A program made the position numbers and the translations under genes. Below are positions 1 to 8,048 of a stretch of DNA of 64,000 bases, piece by piece; position 1 is the first letter of the stretch; each line of letters opens with the position of its first letter. Source of the stretch: G963669295 sp963669295 (GTDB taxonomy: Bacteria > Bacteroidota > Bacteroidia > Flavobacteriales_D > CALLUQ01); NCBI GenBank assembly GCA_963669295.1, contig OY769938.1, forward strand, positions 3,038,001 to 3,102,000, in the 5' to 3' direction. Below the pieces are notes generated by a model. That model saw nothing but the letters and a program-made list of their open reading frames with translations, ran no database searches and had not been told where the DNA came from.

Positions 1-380
1 GGGTCGTAATAATTAGAGTAGCCTACCGCACCGTTAAAACGTCTGATGCGCGAAGAATAGGCATAATCGTAATAATCGTCGTATTCGAAATTGTCGCGAT
101 AATAGTTGTTCGTAATGTACGTATCACCATTACCGTCTTCTTCCACAAACCGTTCAGTAATTGGTCCCGACTCATAATAATCATCGGTGCCTGATGTCTC
201 CGAATCGGAAATGTATTCGTCGTAGTTCCCCGTGCTGGTTGATTGCGCTGATTCATAGGCAATGTCTTCCGAGGTCACATAAATGTCATCATATTCACTG
301 TTGGATGCTGTGTTGAGTGAGGAGCATGAGGTAAGGCCTGCAATGATGCCAATACCCAGTAAATACTTCAATTGCTTCAT
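1..380 (-). CDS. Tyr/Asp-rich lipoprotein, 3' end beyond window
   Basis: Read on the minus strand from an ATG at 378-380; 126 codons are visible without a stop and the C-terminus lies off the left edge. The protein starts MKQLKYLLGIGIIAGLTSC, a short lipoprotein signal with lipobox LTSC and the lipidated cysteine at residue 19. The mature part is strongly acidic and rich in Tyr, Asp, Ser and Asn (YYDY, NNYY and DDYY patterns), with no domain I recognise. It is probably anchored in the outer or inner membrane. It diverges from proS across about 150 bp. A weak promoter-like TACCTTG lies upstream near 434-440. Function unknown. Confidence 0.8.
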   Translation of the reverse strand, partial: MKQLKYLLGIGIIAGLTSCSSLNTASNSEYDDIYVTSEDIAYESAQSTSTGNYDEYISDSETSGTDDYYESGPITERFVEEDGNGDTYITNNYYRDNFEYDDYYDYAYSSRIRRFNGAVGYSNYYD

Positions 381-466
381 GGTGTGTGTGTTTGGTGTGT
401 CTTCCTTTTTTATTGTTTTAAAAGGTTTAAACAAGGTACAAAATTTCTCTGACTTTTATTATTTGT

Positions 467-474
467 TAAATTTG
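467..474 (+). promoter_or_regulatory. -7 promoter box of proS
   Basis: TAAATTTG matches the Bacteroidota -7 consensus TAnnTTTG exactly and lies 55 nt before the proS start. No good TTTG -33 element is seen at the expected distance, only TTTC near 444. Confidence 0.55.
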
Positions 475-529
475 CTTCGCGTTGAATTTTAACAGAAAAT
501 TAACAAAAACCATACCATAACACACGAAA

Positions 530-2005
530 ATGGGAAAACAGTTAACATCGAGAGAAGAAAATTACTCGAATTGGTACAATGAAATCGTTGCGAAGGCCGA
601 TTTGGCGGAGCATTCGGATGTACGAGGGTGCATGGTAATTAAGCCTTATGGTTATGCCATTTGGGAAAAAATGCAAGCAGCACTCGATAAGATGTTTAAA
701 GATACCGGGCATTCCAATGCCTATTTCCCGTTGTTGATCCCGAAATCGTACCTCAGTAAAGAAGCCGATCATGTAGAAGGGTTTGCAAAAGAATGTGCTG
801 TAGTTACACACTACCGGCTCAAGAATGCCGAAGATGGTTCGGGGGTTGTGGTTGATCCTGATGCACGGTTGGAAGAAGAACTCATTATCCGACCTACGTC
901 GGAAACAATTATATGGAACACGTATAAGGATTGGATACAATCGTACCGCGACCTTCCTATTTTGGTGAATCAATGGGCCAATGTAATGCGTTGGGAAATG
1001 CGTACCCGCTTGTTTTTGCGTACTGCTGAATTTTTGTGGCAGGAAGGGCACACCGCCCACGCTACGAAAGAAGAAGCCATTGCCGAAACAAAGCAAATGC
1101 TGGATGTATATGCCGACTTTGCTGAAAACTGGATGGGGGTATCGGTGCTCAAAGGTTCAAAAACGGAAAGCGAGCGGTTTGCTGGTGCGTTAGATACCTT
1201 GTGCATCGAAGCCATGATGCAAGATACAAAGGCATTGCAGGCAGGAACTTCCCACTTTTTAGGGCAAAACTTTGCGAAAGCTTTTGATGTAAAGTATGCC
1301 AATGAAAATGGGGAACTCGACTACGTGTGGGCTACCTCGTGGGGAGTATCTACCCGTTTGATGGGCGCTTTGGTGATGACCCACTCCGACGACGAAGGAT
1401 TGGTATTGCCTCCTAAACTGGCTCCTATTCAAGTGGTGATTGTTCCTATATACAAAGGAGAAGAACAATTGGCTATGATCTCCGAAAAAGTAGCTGGAAT
1501 TAAAGAAGGGCTGGAGGCCAAAGGCATTTCTGTGAAATTCGATAACTCCGACAAACAACGTCCAGGATGGAAATTTGCTCAGTACGAAATGAAAGGGGTG
1601 CCTGTGCGGGTAGCCATTGGACCTCGTGACGTAGAAAGTGGTACGTTGGAAGTGGCAAGGAGAGACCTCAAAACCAAAGAAGTAGTGCAGCAAGATGGTG
1701 TAGTAGATTACATCGATGCATTGTTGAAAGAGATACAAGACAACCTTTATCAACGCTCTAAGTCGTTTCGCGAGGCCAATACCCATACGGTGAGCACCTA
1801 CGATGAGTTTAAGGAAGTATTGAATAGTAAGGGCGGGTTTATATATGCCCATTGGGATGGTACTGCCGAAACAGAACAGCGCGTGAAACAAGAAACCAAG
1901 GCCACCATTCGCTGTATCCCATTTAATGGAGACAAGGAAGAAGGAACGTGTATGGTTACTGGAAAACCTTCGGTACAAAAAGTGGTGTTTGCCAGGGCCT
2001 ATTAA
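530..2005 (+). CDS. proS: Prolyl-tRNA synthetase, short (ProS type 3)
   Basis: A class II synthetase of 491 residues that charges tRNA-Pro with proline in the cytoplasm. The class II core is clear: RPTSETIIW followed by the motif-2 stretch RWEMRTRLFLRTAEFLWQEG, then an HXGTS-anticodon-like region and a C-terminal zinc-type domain ending in FARAY with a terminal tyrosine. The usual bacterial editing insertion of about 180 residues between motifs 2 and 3 is absent, so this is the archaeal/eukaryotic-like form found across Bacteroidota. The start ATG has no Shine-Dalgarno. The next gene starts 8 nt after its stop and is probably cotranscribed. Confidence 0.96.
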   Translation: MGKQLTSREENYSNWYNEIVAKADLAEHSDVRGCMVIKPYGYAIWEKMQAALDKMFKDTGHSNAYFPLLIPKSYLSKEADHVEGFAKECAVVTHYRLKNAEDGSGVVVDPDARLEEELIIRPTSETIIWNTYKDWIQSYRDLPILVNQWANVMRWEMRTRLFLRTAEFLWQEGHTAHATKEEAIAETKQMLDVYADFAENWMGVSVLKGSKTESERFAGALDTLCIEAMMQDTKALQAGTSHFLGQNFAKAFDVKYANENGELDYVWATSWGVSTRLMGALVMTHSDDEGLVLPPKLAPIQVVIVPIYKGEEQLAMISEKVAGIKEGLEAKGISVKFDNSDKQRPGWKFAQYEMKGVPVRVAIGPRDVESGTLEVARRDLKTKEVVQQDGVVDYIDALLKEIQDNLYQRSKSFREANTHTVSTYDEFKEVLNSKGGFIYAHWDGTAETEQRVKQETKATIRCIPFNGDKEEGTCMVTGKPSVQKVVFARAY

Positions 2006-2013
2006 TAACAACT

Positions 2014-2706
2014 ATGGATACATCTGAATCGAAAGCGATTATCGTAAAAATGTTGAAGGAAAAATCTTGCATGAAGCAGGATGTGTTCCACCATACCATC
2101 AACGTTTTTGAACAATTAAAAACCATTGTACAAGCACGTGCTGAAGAACTGAACGAGGAAATTTCGTGTGAAGATGATCGCGTAAATGTGACCTACAAAG
2201 AAAAAAGCCAGCACGATATAGAGTTGGCCATAGCAGGTGATGTATTGATTTTTCACGTGCATACCAATGTGTTTAAACTCGACGACTCCAGCAGTTTGTG
2301 GAAAACCTCTTACTTAAAAGAAGATCCGTTGCGGGGTTATTGTGGGGTCATCAATGTATACAACTTCCTGGCCGACTCTTTTCGGTACAACCGGGTCAAT
2401 GACCTGGGCTACCTCATTGCTCGCATCTTTATCAATAAAGACAATCATTTCTTTGTGCAAGGAAAACGACAAATGGGATTCCTGTACAACGATTTCCCCA
2501 ATGCTACGTTGGAAGAGGAAACCTTAAAAAAAGTAGTGGATTCTACCATCATCTATACCCTTGATTTCGACTTGTTAACACCGCCTTACGACCATGTAAA
2601 ACAAGCATCGGTTTATGAGATGAAAACATTGAGCGATAATGTTGAACTCAAAACGGGCAAGCGATTGGGCTTTAAATTTCAGGCCGATACGGATGATTTT
2701 GAGTAG
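2014..2706 (+). CDS. Conserved protein of unknown function downstream of proS
   Basis: A 230-residue soluble protein with no signal peptide or membrane segment. I chose the ATG at 2014, 8 nt after the proS stop; the open frame extends upstream into proS but nothing supports using it. It is of mixed alpha/beta composition with a hydrophobic strand around DVLIFHVHTNVF and an acidic C-terminus ending ADTDDFE. I do not recognise a family; similar unassigned proteins are expected in Bacteroidota. Position suggests cotranscription with proS, which is weak evidence for any link to translation. Confidence 0.85.
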   Translation: MDTSESKAIIVKMLKEKSCMKQDVFHHTINVFEQLKTIVQARAEELNEEISCEDDRVNVTYKEKSQHDIELAIAGDVLIFHVHTNVFKLDDSSSLWKTSYLKEDPLRGYCGVINVYNFLADSFRYNRVNDLGYLIARIFINKDNHFFVQGKRQMGFLYNDFPNATLEEETLKKVVDSTIIYTLDFDLLTPPYDHVKQASVYEMKTLSDNVELKTGKRLGFKFQADTDDFE

Positions 2707-2726
2707 CGTAAAAAAAGTGAATATTT

Positions 2727-2757
2727 TTTGTGATAATTTAAATTTATTTTACATTTG
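2727..2757 (+). promoter_or_regulatory. Promoter of tRNA-Glu (and probably rpsT)
   Basis: TTTG at 2727-2730 and TACATTTG at 2750-2757 are separated by 19 nt, an excellent fit to the Bacteroidota -33/-7 pair. The tRNA begins 29 nt further on, so a short 5' leader would be trimmed. Confidence 0.75.
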
Positions 2758-2786
2758 CACTCCCTTTCAAATTAGGGTAAAAATTT

Positions 2787-2858
2787 GGCCCGTTCGTCTA
2801 GTGGTTAGGACGCAAGGTTTTCATCCTTGAAACAGGGGTTCGATTCCCCTACGGGCTG
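2787..2858 (+). tRNA. tRNA-Glu (TTC anticodon)
   Basis: A 72-nt cloverleaf. The acceptor stem GGCCCGT pairs with ACGGGCT (one G-T pair). The anticodon stem CAAGG/CCTTG encloses the loop TTTTCAT, giving anticodon TTC. The T arm is CAGGGGTTCGATTCCCCT-like with the invariant TTCGA. CCA is not encoded and must be added after transcription. It lies 16 nt before rpsT and shares its promoter. Confidence 0.95.
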
Positions 2859-2874
2859 CAAAAATTAATAAGCT

Positions 2875-3126
2875 ATGGCAAACCATAAGTCAGCATTAAA
2901 AAGAATTAGGTCGAACGAAAAAAGGCGACTAAGAAACAAGTATTACCACAAGACAGCACGTAATGCGGTAAGAGCTTTAAGAGACACTACTTCTAAGAAA
3001 GAAGCAGAAGAGATGTTGCCTAAAGTTTCTGGCATGTTGGATAAGTTGGCAAAGCGCAACGTGATCCACAAGAACAAAGCCGCTAACTTAAAGTCGAAGC
3101 TGAACAAGCACGTAGCTGGTTTATAA
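2875..3126 (+). CDS. rpsT: Small ribosomal subunit protein bS20
   Basis: An 83-residue, very basic protein beginning MANHKSALKRIRSNEKRRLRNK, the typical bS20 N-terminus, with helical Lys/Arg-rich sequence throughout and the ending NKHVAGL. It binds 16S rRNA early in assembly of the small subunit. It follows tRNA-Glu closely and is closed by an intrinsic terminator. Confidence 0.97.
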   Translation: MANHKSALKRIRSNEKRRLRNKYYHKTARNAVRALRDTTSKKEAEEMLPKVSGMLDKLAKRNVIHKNKAANLKSKLNKHVAGL

Positions 3127-3149
3127 GGATTTTTTTATTCCATCGAAAT

Positions 3150-3179
3150 AAAAGGTCTTCCGTTTGGAAGACCTTTTTT
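3150..3179 (+). terminator. Intrinsic terminator after rpsT
   Basis: The 12-bp stem AAAAGGTCTTCC / GGAAGACCTTTT with a GTTT loop is followed by a T run. Confidence 0.9.
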
Positions 3180-3197
3180 GTTTTATAACTTTGATTG

Positions 3198-3896
3198 ATG
3201 GACAATTATTCCGCTAAAACAAGCATAAAACAATGGGCTAAAGACGATCGTCCTCGCGAGAAATTACGCGATAAAGGAAGATCGATATTGACCGATGCGG
3301 AATTGATTGCCATCCTCATCAGATCGGGCAACAGCAAAGATTCGGCCGTTGAATTGGCCCGCCAAATACTAAACTTTACCAATAACAGTTTAAATGAATT
3401 GGGAAAGCTAACGGTAAACGACTTGATGAAATTCAATGGCATTGGCGAGGCGAAAGCCATCAGTATTGTAGCAGCACTGGAATTGGGGAGAAGAAGGAGG
3501 GAAGAAAACCCACTGGAAAAGCAAAAAATAACATCCAGCAAAGACGTATACGAACATTTTTATGCCCATGTAGCCGACTTGCCCCACGAAGAATTTTGGG
3601 TAATGCTGCTCAATCGAGCTAACAAAGTAATCGATAAAATATTGATTAGCAGAGGAGGGGTAAGTGGTACTGTAGCTGATACCAAGGTAATTTTTAAGGT
3701 AGCAGTAGAGCGATTGGCTTCTTCCATTATCTTGTGCCACAACCACCCTTCGGGGAACCTAAAACCAAGCAATGCTGATTTAAAGCTTACCAATAAACTG
3801 AAAGAGGCGGGCAAAATCATGGACGTGCCCATCCTCGACCATCTGATTATTTCCGATACTGGATACTACAGCTTTGCCGATGAAGGAATCATCTGA
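3198..3896 (+). CDS. radC: RadC/YsfJ-type JAB1-MPN protein (UPF0758)
   Basis: A 232-residue RadC-family protein. The N-terminal third contains a helix-hairpin-helix (FNGIGEAKAISIVAALELG), and the C-terminal half is the MPN/JAB domain with the metal motif HNHPSGNLKPSNAD (HxHPSG...D). The family was once linked to DNA repair, but its true function is unclear; the motif predicts a zinc hydrolase. The ATG at 3198 is preferred over the TTG one codon upstream. The next gene starts inside its 3' end (17-nt overlap), so the two are probably cotranscribed. Confidence 0.93.
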   Translation: MDNYSAKTSIKQWAKDDRPREKLRDKGRSILTDAELIAILIRSGNSKDSAVELARQILNFTNNSLNELGKLTVNDLMKFNGIGEAKAISIVAALELGRRRREENPLEKQKITSSKDVYEHFYAHVADLPHEEFWVMLLNRANKVIDKILISRGGVSGTVADTKVIFKVAVERLASSIILCHNHPSGNLKPSNADLKLTNKLKEAGKIMDVPILDHLIISDTGYYSFADEGII

Positions 3897-5199
3897 CATA
3901 TTGGTATACACTTCGCACCTCACCAACCGGGTGCGCTACACATTTAAGCTGATGTGTACCAACCTGCTGGGGCTTAACGTAATCTTTACCGACGATAAAG
4001 AAGAGTTGGCAGTACACGATGGAGCGGCATTGAATTATTCGCATAAGCAACAAGGCAACGAGTTGTTTTTTAAGGCGCATGGCCTGTTGGCCAAATCGGG
4101 CATTGAAGAGCACGATATACAAGTATTTGAATGGGAAGGTGTTCCCTGTTTCTTTGGTGGTACAACAGCAGCTGCAGTTCCTTTCGACCCCTTTGCGGCA
4201 GCCTTTTACCTGGTATCGCGCTACGAAGAATACCTGCCCCACATTAGAGATCATTACGGACGATACGAGGCCAAAGAAAGCTTAGCTTATCGTAACAATT
4301 TTTTGCGCAAGCCAGTGGTCAACATTTGGGCTGCTATTGTTGGAGAAAAAATTAAAGCGCACTACCCAAACATCACCTTGAAAGCACCGAGCTTTCAATA
4401 CATTTCTACCATCGATATCGACAATGCATATGCCTTTAAGGAAAAAGGACTCATGCGTACTGTTGGTGCCTATGCCCGCTCGTTGATGAAGTTGGATTTC
4501 AAAGAAACCATGCGAAGAACAGGGGTGCTGCTGGGCAGTCAGCAAGACCCTTACGATACCTACGATTATCAATTGGAACTACAGCGCAAGTACAATTTAA
4601 AAACCATCTACTTCTTTCTGCTGGCCGATTATGGATTAAACGATAAAAATGTGCCGGTTTCCAGCACCCGGTTTCAGTCGCTCATCAAATCGTTGGCGGA
4701 TTATGCCGATGTTGGAATCCACCCTTCATTTGGATCTAATTTCAATGCCGATAAGCTGCCAAAGGAAATCAAAAGACTGGCCAACATTACCAAAAAAGAA
4801 GTGACCCGCAGTCGCCAGCATTTTTTAATGCTTAGCCTGCCAGAAACATACCGCAAGCTGATCGATAACGACATTACCGACGACTATACGATGGGGTATG
4901 CTTCTGAAGTAGGGTTTAGAGCAGGCATTTGTGTGCCTTACCAACATTACGATTTAGATATGGACACTCCTACACCACTGAGGATACATCCTTTTGCTGT
5001 AATGGAAGGTACACTGAATGAATACATGCAGGTGTCGGTAGAAGAGGCCATTGACATTGTAAAGGAGTTGATGGATGAGGTAAAGGCGGTTAACGGCACC
5101 TTTATCAGTTTGTGGCACAACGAAACCATGAACGATGAAAAGAAATGGGAAGGCTGGAGAGTGGTGTATGAAAAAACCATTGAAATGGCGTGTAGCTAG
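3880..5199 (+). CDS. Polysaccharide deacetylase family protein, DUF7033-type N-terminus
   Basis: A 439-residue protein of a Bacteroidota family with an N-terminal DUF7033-like part (DILVYTSHLTNRVRYTFKLM) and a NodB-like deacetylase barrel in the C-terminal half. Catalytic elements visible are STIDIDNAYAF (Asp179, Asp181) and VGIHPSFGSN (His281), which fit the metal-binding Asp/His set of carbohydrate esterase family 4, although the pattern is not canonical. There is no signal peptide, so it should act on a cytoplasmic or inner-leaflet glycan intermediate. The start at ATG 3880 overlaps radC by 17 nt; the stop is 6 nt before the next gene. First gene of a five-gene cluster with two deacetylases. 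Confidence 0.85.
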   Translation: MKESSDILVYTSHLTNRVRYTFKLMCTNLLGLNVIFTDDKEELAVHDGAALNYSHKQQGNELFFKAHGLLAKSGIEEHDIQVFEWEGVPCFFGGTTAAAVPFDPFAAAFYLVSRYEEYLPHIRDHYGRYEAKESLAYRNNFLRKPVVNIWAAIVGEKIKAHYPNITLKAPSFQYISTIDIDNAYAFKEKGLMRTVGAYARSLMKLDFKETMRRTGVLLGSQQDPYDTYDYQLELQRKYNLKTIYFFLLADYGLNDKNVPVSSTRFQSLIKSLADYADVGIHPSFGSNFNADKLPKEIKRLANITKKEVTRSRQHFLMLSLPETYRKLIDNDITDDYTMGYASEVGFRAGICVPYQHYDLDMDTPTPLRIHPFAVMEGTLNEYMQVSVEEAIDIVKELMDEVKAVNGTFISLWHNETMNDEKKWEGWRVVYEKTIEMACS

Positions 5200-5205
5200 T
5201 TCGTT

Positions 5206-6114
5206 ATGGGAGCAGTAAGAGATACCATACGGAGCTTAACCCCTGCCTTTTTGTTGCGCCTGTTTAGAAGCCACAAGAAAAAACAGGTGCGCAAGCAACT
5301 GGAACAAAAAAAACAATCGGGCAAGGCCATCACTTGCGAGCAGTTAATCAACGACCTTAAAACCATGGGCATTGCCCCAGGCGATACGGTATTGGTGCAC
5401 AGCAGCATGAGTAAGATAGGCTATTTAGAAGCAGGTCCTAAAACAGTGGTAGATGCGTTGATGCAGGCGATTGGAGGAGGAAACCTGTTAATGCCTTCAT
5501 CGCCTAATGCTTCCTTGCAAAAAGAATACATCGAAACGTTGGAAGCGTTTGACCTGCTGAATTCACCTTCCCGGTTAGGAGCCATTACCGAATACTTTCG
5601 TACCATGGAAGGGGTGCAACGCAGCTTTCATCCTACAGAACCTGTGTGCGCCATGGGGCCTGATGCCGAATACCTGGTAGGCAGCCATTTTGGAGAATTG
5701 ACCCCCTACACACAACGTTCGCCATTTTACCGGGTATCGGAAAAAGAAGGGAAAATATTATACATAGGAGTTACGCTCGACAATGCCGGTACCAACCTGC
5801 ATACCATGGAAGATGCAGTAGCATTTAAATATCCGGTGTATGCAGATAAAGTATATGAAGTGCAAATGATTGATGCCAATGGCGAAACAAAACAAATGAA
5901 AACCAGGGTACACAACCCCGACTTTTCACGACGCAGGAAATGCGATCAATTGTTGCCCATGTTCGAACAGCAAGGAGCCATGAAAACGGCTACCTTTGGA
6001 GAGGCAAAGTGCCTGGTATTTGATGCCAAAAAAATGTTTGAGGTAATGGTAGCACAATACCAACAACACGGCATTACCATGTATACGCCCAATGGAGAAG
6101 AAATTACCTACTAG
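5206..6114 (+). CDS. AAC(3)-family (Antibiotic_NAT) N-acyltransferase
   Basis: A 302-residue member of the aminoglycoside 3-N-acetyltransferase fold. Signatures are GDTVLVHSSMSKIG (61-72), the catalytic His142 in RSFHPTEPVCAMGP, and the conserved NLHTMEDA segment around His199/Glu202. Family members transfer an acyl group from a CoA or carrier donor to an amine; many have nothing to do with antibiotics. It has a basic, Lys/Gln-rich N-terminal extension (about residues 20-40) and no signal peptide. Sitting between two deacetylases, it more likely re-acylates an amino sugar freed by them than confers resistance. Substrate is inference. Confidence 0.88.
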   Translation: MGAVRDTIRSLTPAFLLRLFRSHKKKQVRKQLEQKKQSGKAITCEQLINDLKTMGIAPGDTVLVHSSMSKIGYLEAGPKTVVDALMQAIGGGNLLMPSSPNASLQKEYIETLEAFDLLNSPSRLGAITEYFRTMEGVQRSFHPTEPVCAMGPDAEYLVGSHFGELTPYTQRSPFYRVSEKEGKILYIGVTLDNAGTNLHTMEDAVAFKYPVYADKVYEVQMIDANGETKQMKTRVHNPDFSRRRKCDQLLPMFEQQGAMKTATFGEAKCLVFDAKKMFEVMVAQYQQHGITMYTPNGEEITY

Positions 6115-6116
6115 CC

Positions 6117-7103
6117 ATGGACATCTTTCTAACACTGGATTACGAAATATACTTTGGCGAGCAACATGGCAGCGTAGAAAAGTGCATCATTACTCCCACC
6201 AACGAATTGATGAAAATCAGTGAAGCCACAGGAGCAAAAATGACCTTCTTCGTTGATGTTGGCTTCATCATCAAACTGGAAGAATTTAAAAGCGAATACC
6301 CCGTACTGGAGCAAGACTACCAGGCCATTGTTGGTCAAATCAAGCAATTGGTAGCTACAGGGCACGATTGCCAATTACACATCCACCCCCATTGGGAAGA
6401 TAGCCATTACAATGGCCATCGGTGGGTAATTAATGTCGATCGCTATAAATTAGCCGATTTTGAAGCACAAGACATCCATCGCATTGTAAGCACCTATAAA
6501 GAGAAGCTAGGAGCCATTACGCAACAACCGGTTACTGTTTATCGTGCAGGAGGATGGTGCCTTCAACCTTTTGAAAAAGTGAGGAAAGCATTTCTCGACA
6601 ATGGGCTAAAGCTCGACTCCACCGTATTTAAGGGAGGGCATTATGAAACCAAGCACTATTACTACGATTTTAGAAATTGCCCTGAAGGCACCCAATGGCG
6701 TTTCAGTACCCACCTTTGTGAAAGCGATCCGGAGGGAGAGTTTTTAGAAGTGCCCATTGCCAATATGAAGGTAGGGCCATTGTTTTTTTGGCAGCTGTTT
6801 GGGTGGGGAAGGTTAAACCCTTCACAACATAAACCCATTGGCGATGGCTATCCCATTCCGTCGCCCGGAACGCGAAAAAAGTTTTTGACACAATACACCA
6901 ACAATGCCGTTTCGCTCGATGGATATTTTGCTACCTTGCTCAACAGGGCAGTGAAACAACAACAGCACAAAGGCAACGAACTGGTGGTAATAGGACACCC
7001 TAAAGCTTGCACCTGGTATTCGTTAAAGCAATTGCAAAAGTTCATTATGCGTCAACGCCATCAACATTCGTTTAAAGTATTGTCAGATATGCTGGAAGCA
7101 TGA
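6117..7103 (+). CDS. NodB-like polysaccharide deacetylase, second copy
   Basis: A 328-residue deacetylase-like protein without a signal peptide. The N-terminal strand MDIFLTLDYEIYFGE carries the first Asp, MTFFVDVGF the next strand, and HIHPHWEDS the His pair expected for metal binding (around residues 88-92). YRAGGWC gives the arginine motif of the family, and a C-terminal VIGHPKA matches the closing His motif. It starts 2 nt after the stop of the AAC(3)-like gene and overlaps the next gene by 4 nt (ATGA), so translation is coupled. It is not a close copy of the deacetylase at 3880, so the two probably act on different positions or intermediates. Confidence 0.85.
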   Translation: MDIFLTLDYEIYFGEQHGSVEKCIITPTNELMKISEATGAKMTFFVDVGFIIKLEEFKSEYPVLEQDYQAIVGQIKQLVATGHDCQLHIHPHWEDSHYNGHRWVINVDRYKLADFEAQDIHRIVSTYKEKLGAITQQPVTVYRAGGWCLQPFEKVRKAFLDNGLKLDSTVFKGGHYETKHYYYDFRNCPEGTQWRFSTHLCESDPEGEFLEVPIANMKVGPLFFWQLFGWGRLNPSQHKPIGDGYPIPSPGTRKKFLTQYTNNAVSLDGYFATLLNRAVKQQQHKGNELVVIGHPKACTWYSLKQLQKFIMRQRHQHSFKVLSDMLEA

Positions 7104-8047
7104 TTCAATTTGTAGAAGCGGCACATATTGATCGTAAAAAGTGGGATGCTTGCATCGCACAATCGCCTGCGGAAGTAAAACTTTTCAATTATTCGTGGTA
7201 CCTCGATGCCACTTGCCCTTATTGGTGTGCGTTGGTAGAAGGAGATTACGAAAAAGTATTTCCCTTGCCCACTAAAAAGCAGTTGGGGGCGGCCATCGTG
7301 TATCAACCCTTTTTCTCACGCCAGTTGGGAGTGTATGGTGAAGACGACATCAACCCGCAAGAAATAGCCAACTTCTTTCAGGCCATTCCCGATCAATACA
7401 AATACCTTCAAATTGGATTTGAACCGATAGATCCTGCGGCATTGCCTACCGACATTACAGTAGAGCAGTTCCCTTATCAAGCCCTGGATTTAAATCATCC
7501 CTACGAAACATTACGGGCCAATTATTCGAAGAATGCCAAGCGCAGCATCAACAAGGCCGGGAAATCTGGATTTACCATTCAACCACTTAGCGACCCGCAA
7601 GTAATTGTTGATCTGTTTCAAACCACAAAAGGGGGAACATTAAAGGTATTTAAGGAAGAAGACTACCAACGACTGGTACAGCTCATGCATGCTTGTATTA
7701 CCCATCGTAAAGGAGAAGCATTGGGCGTGTTTTTGGGAGATCAATTGCAAGCCTGCGGGTTTTACATGTACGACGATAGGCGGGTTGTTTACTTAAAGGG
7801 AGCGGCAAATGAGGCAGGAAAGAAAGCTGGAGCCATGTACTTGTTGTTCGATCATGTCATCAAACAGCATGCGCAAACAGGAAAAGTGCTCGATTTTGGT
7901 GGGTCGAAAGTAGCTTCGGTAGCAGAATTTTACAAAAAATTCGGGGCGATTGACGCATTCTATTTATTTTTGACGCAAGATCACCTACCGGGATTGGTAG
8001 CATTCTTAAAAAAATACAAAAACAAGCTCTTGAAGTCGTTCCAATAG
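7100..8047 (+). CDS. FemAB-like acyl/aminoacyltransferase (GNAT superfamily)
   Basis: A 315-residue protein with the double-GNAT architecture of FemAB-related proteins. Typical pieces are the Tyr-rich N-terminus (FNYSWYLDATCPYW), the motif YSKNAKRSINKAGKSGF, and the C-terminal GNAT core GAMYLLFDHVIKQ ... LDFGGSKVASVAEFYKKFGA. Family members join amino acids or other acyl groups to peptidoglycan precursors or to exopolysaccharide; the group is also seen in XrtA-type exopolysaccharide loci beside deacetylases. Its first codon lies inside the upstream deacetylase (4-nt overlap) and its stop is 1 nt before the reductase gene. Confidence 0.83.
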   Translation: MIQFVEAAHIDRKKWDACIAQSPAEVKLFNYSWYLDATCPYWCALVEGDYEKVFPLPTKKQLGAAIVYQPFFSRQLGVYGEDDINPQEIANFFQAIPDQYKYLQIGFEPIDPAALPTDITVEQFPYQALDLNHPYETLRANYSKNAKRSINKAGKSGFTIQPLSDPQVIVDLFQTTKGGTLKVFKEEDYQRLVQLMHACITHRKGEALGVFLGDQLQACGFYMYDDRRVVYLKGAANEAGKKAGAMYLLFDHVIKQHAQTGKVLDFGGSKVASVAEFYKKFGAIDAFYLFLTQDHLPGLVAFLKKYKNKLLKSFQ

Positions 8048-8048
8048 C

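Noticed and set aside
542..1096. 184-codon open frame on the minus strand inside proS
   Set aside because: It is antisense to a well-conserved gene and its translation (Phe/Arg/Ile-rich) has no protein-like features; the same holds for 1259-2011 minus.
1948..2013. Longer version of the gene after proS, starting inside proS
   Set aside because: It would overlap proS by more than 50 nt; the ATG at 2014 fits the operon spacing.
5206..6114. Antibiotic resistance gene (aminoglycoside acetyltransferase)
   Set aside because: The fold matches, but the gene is buried in a sugar-modification operon with no mobile element, and most members of this family are not resistance enzymes.
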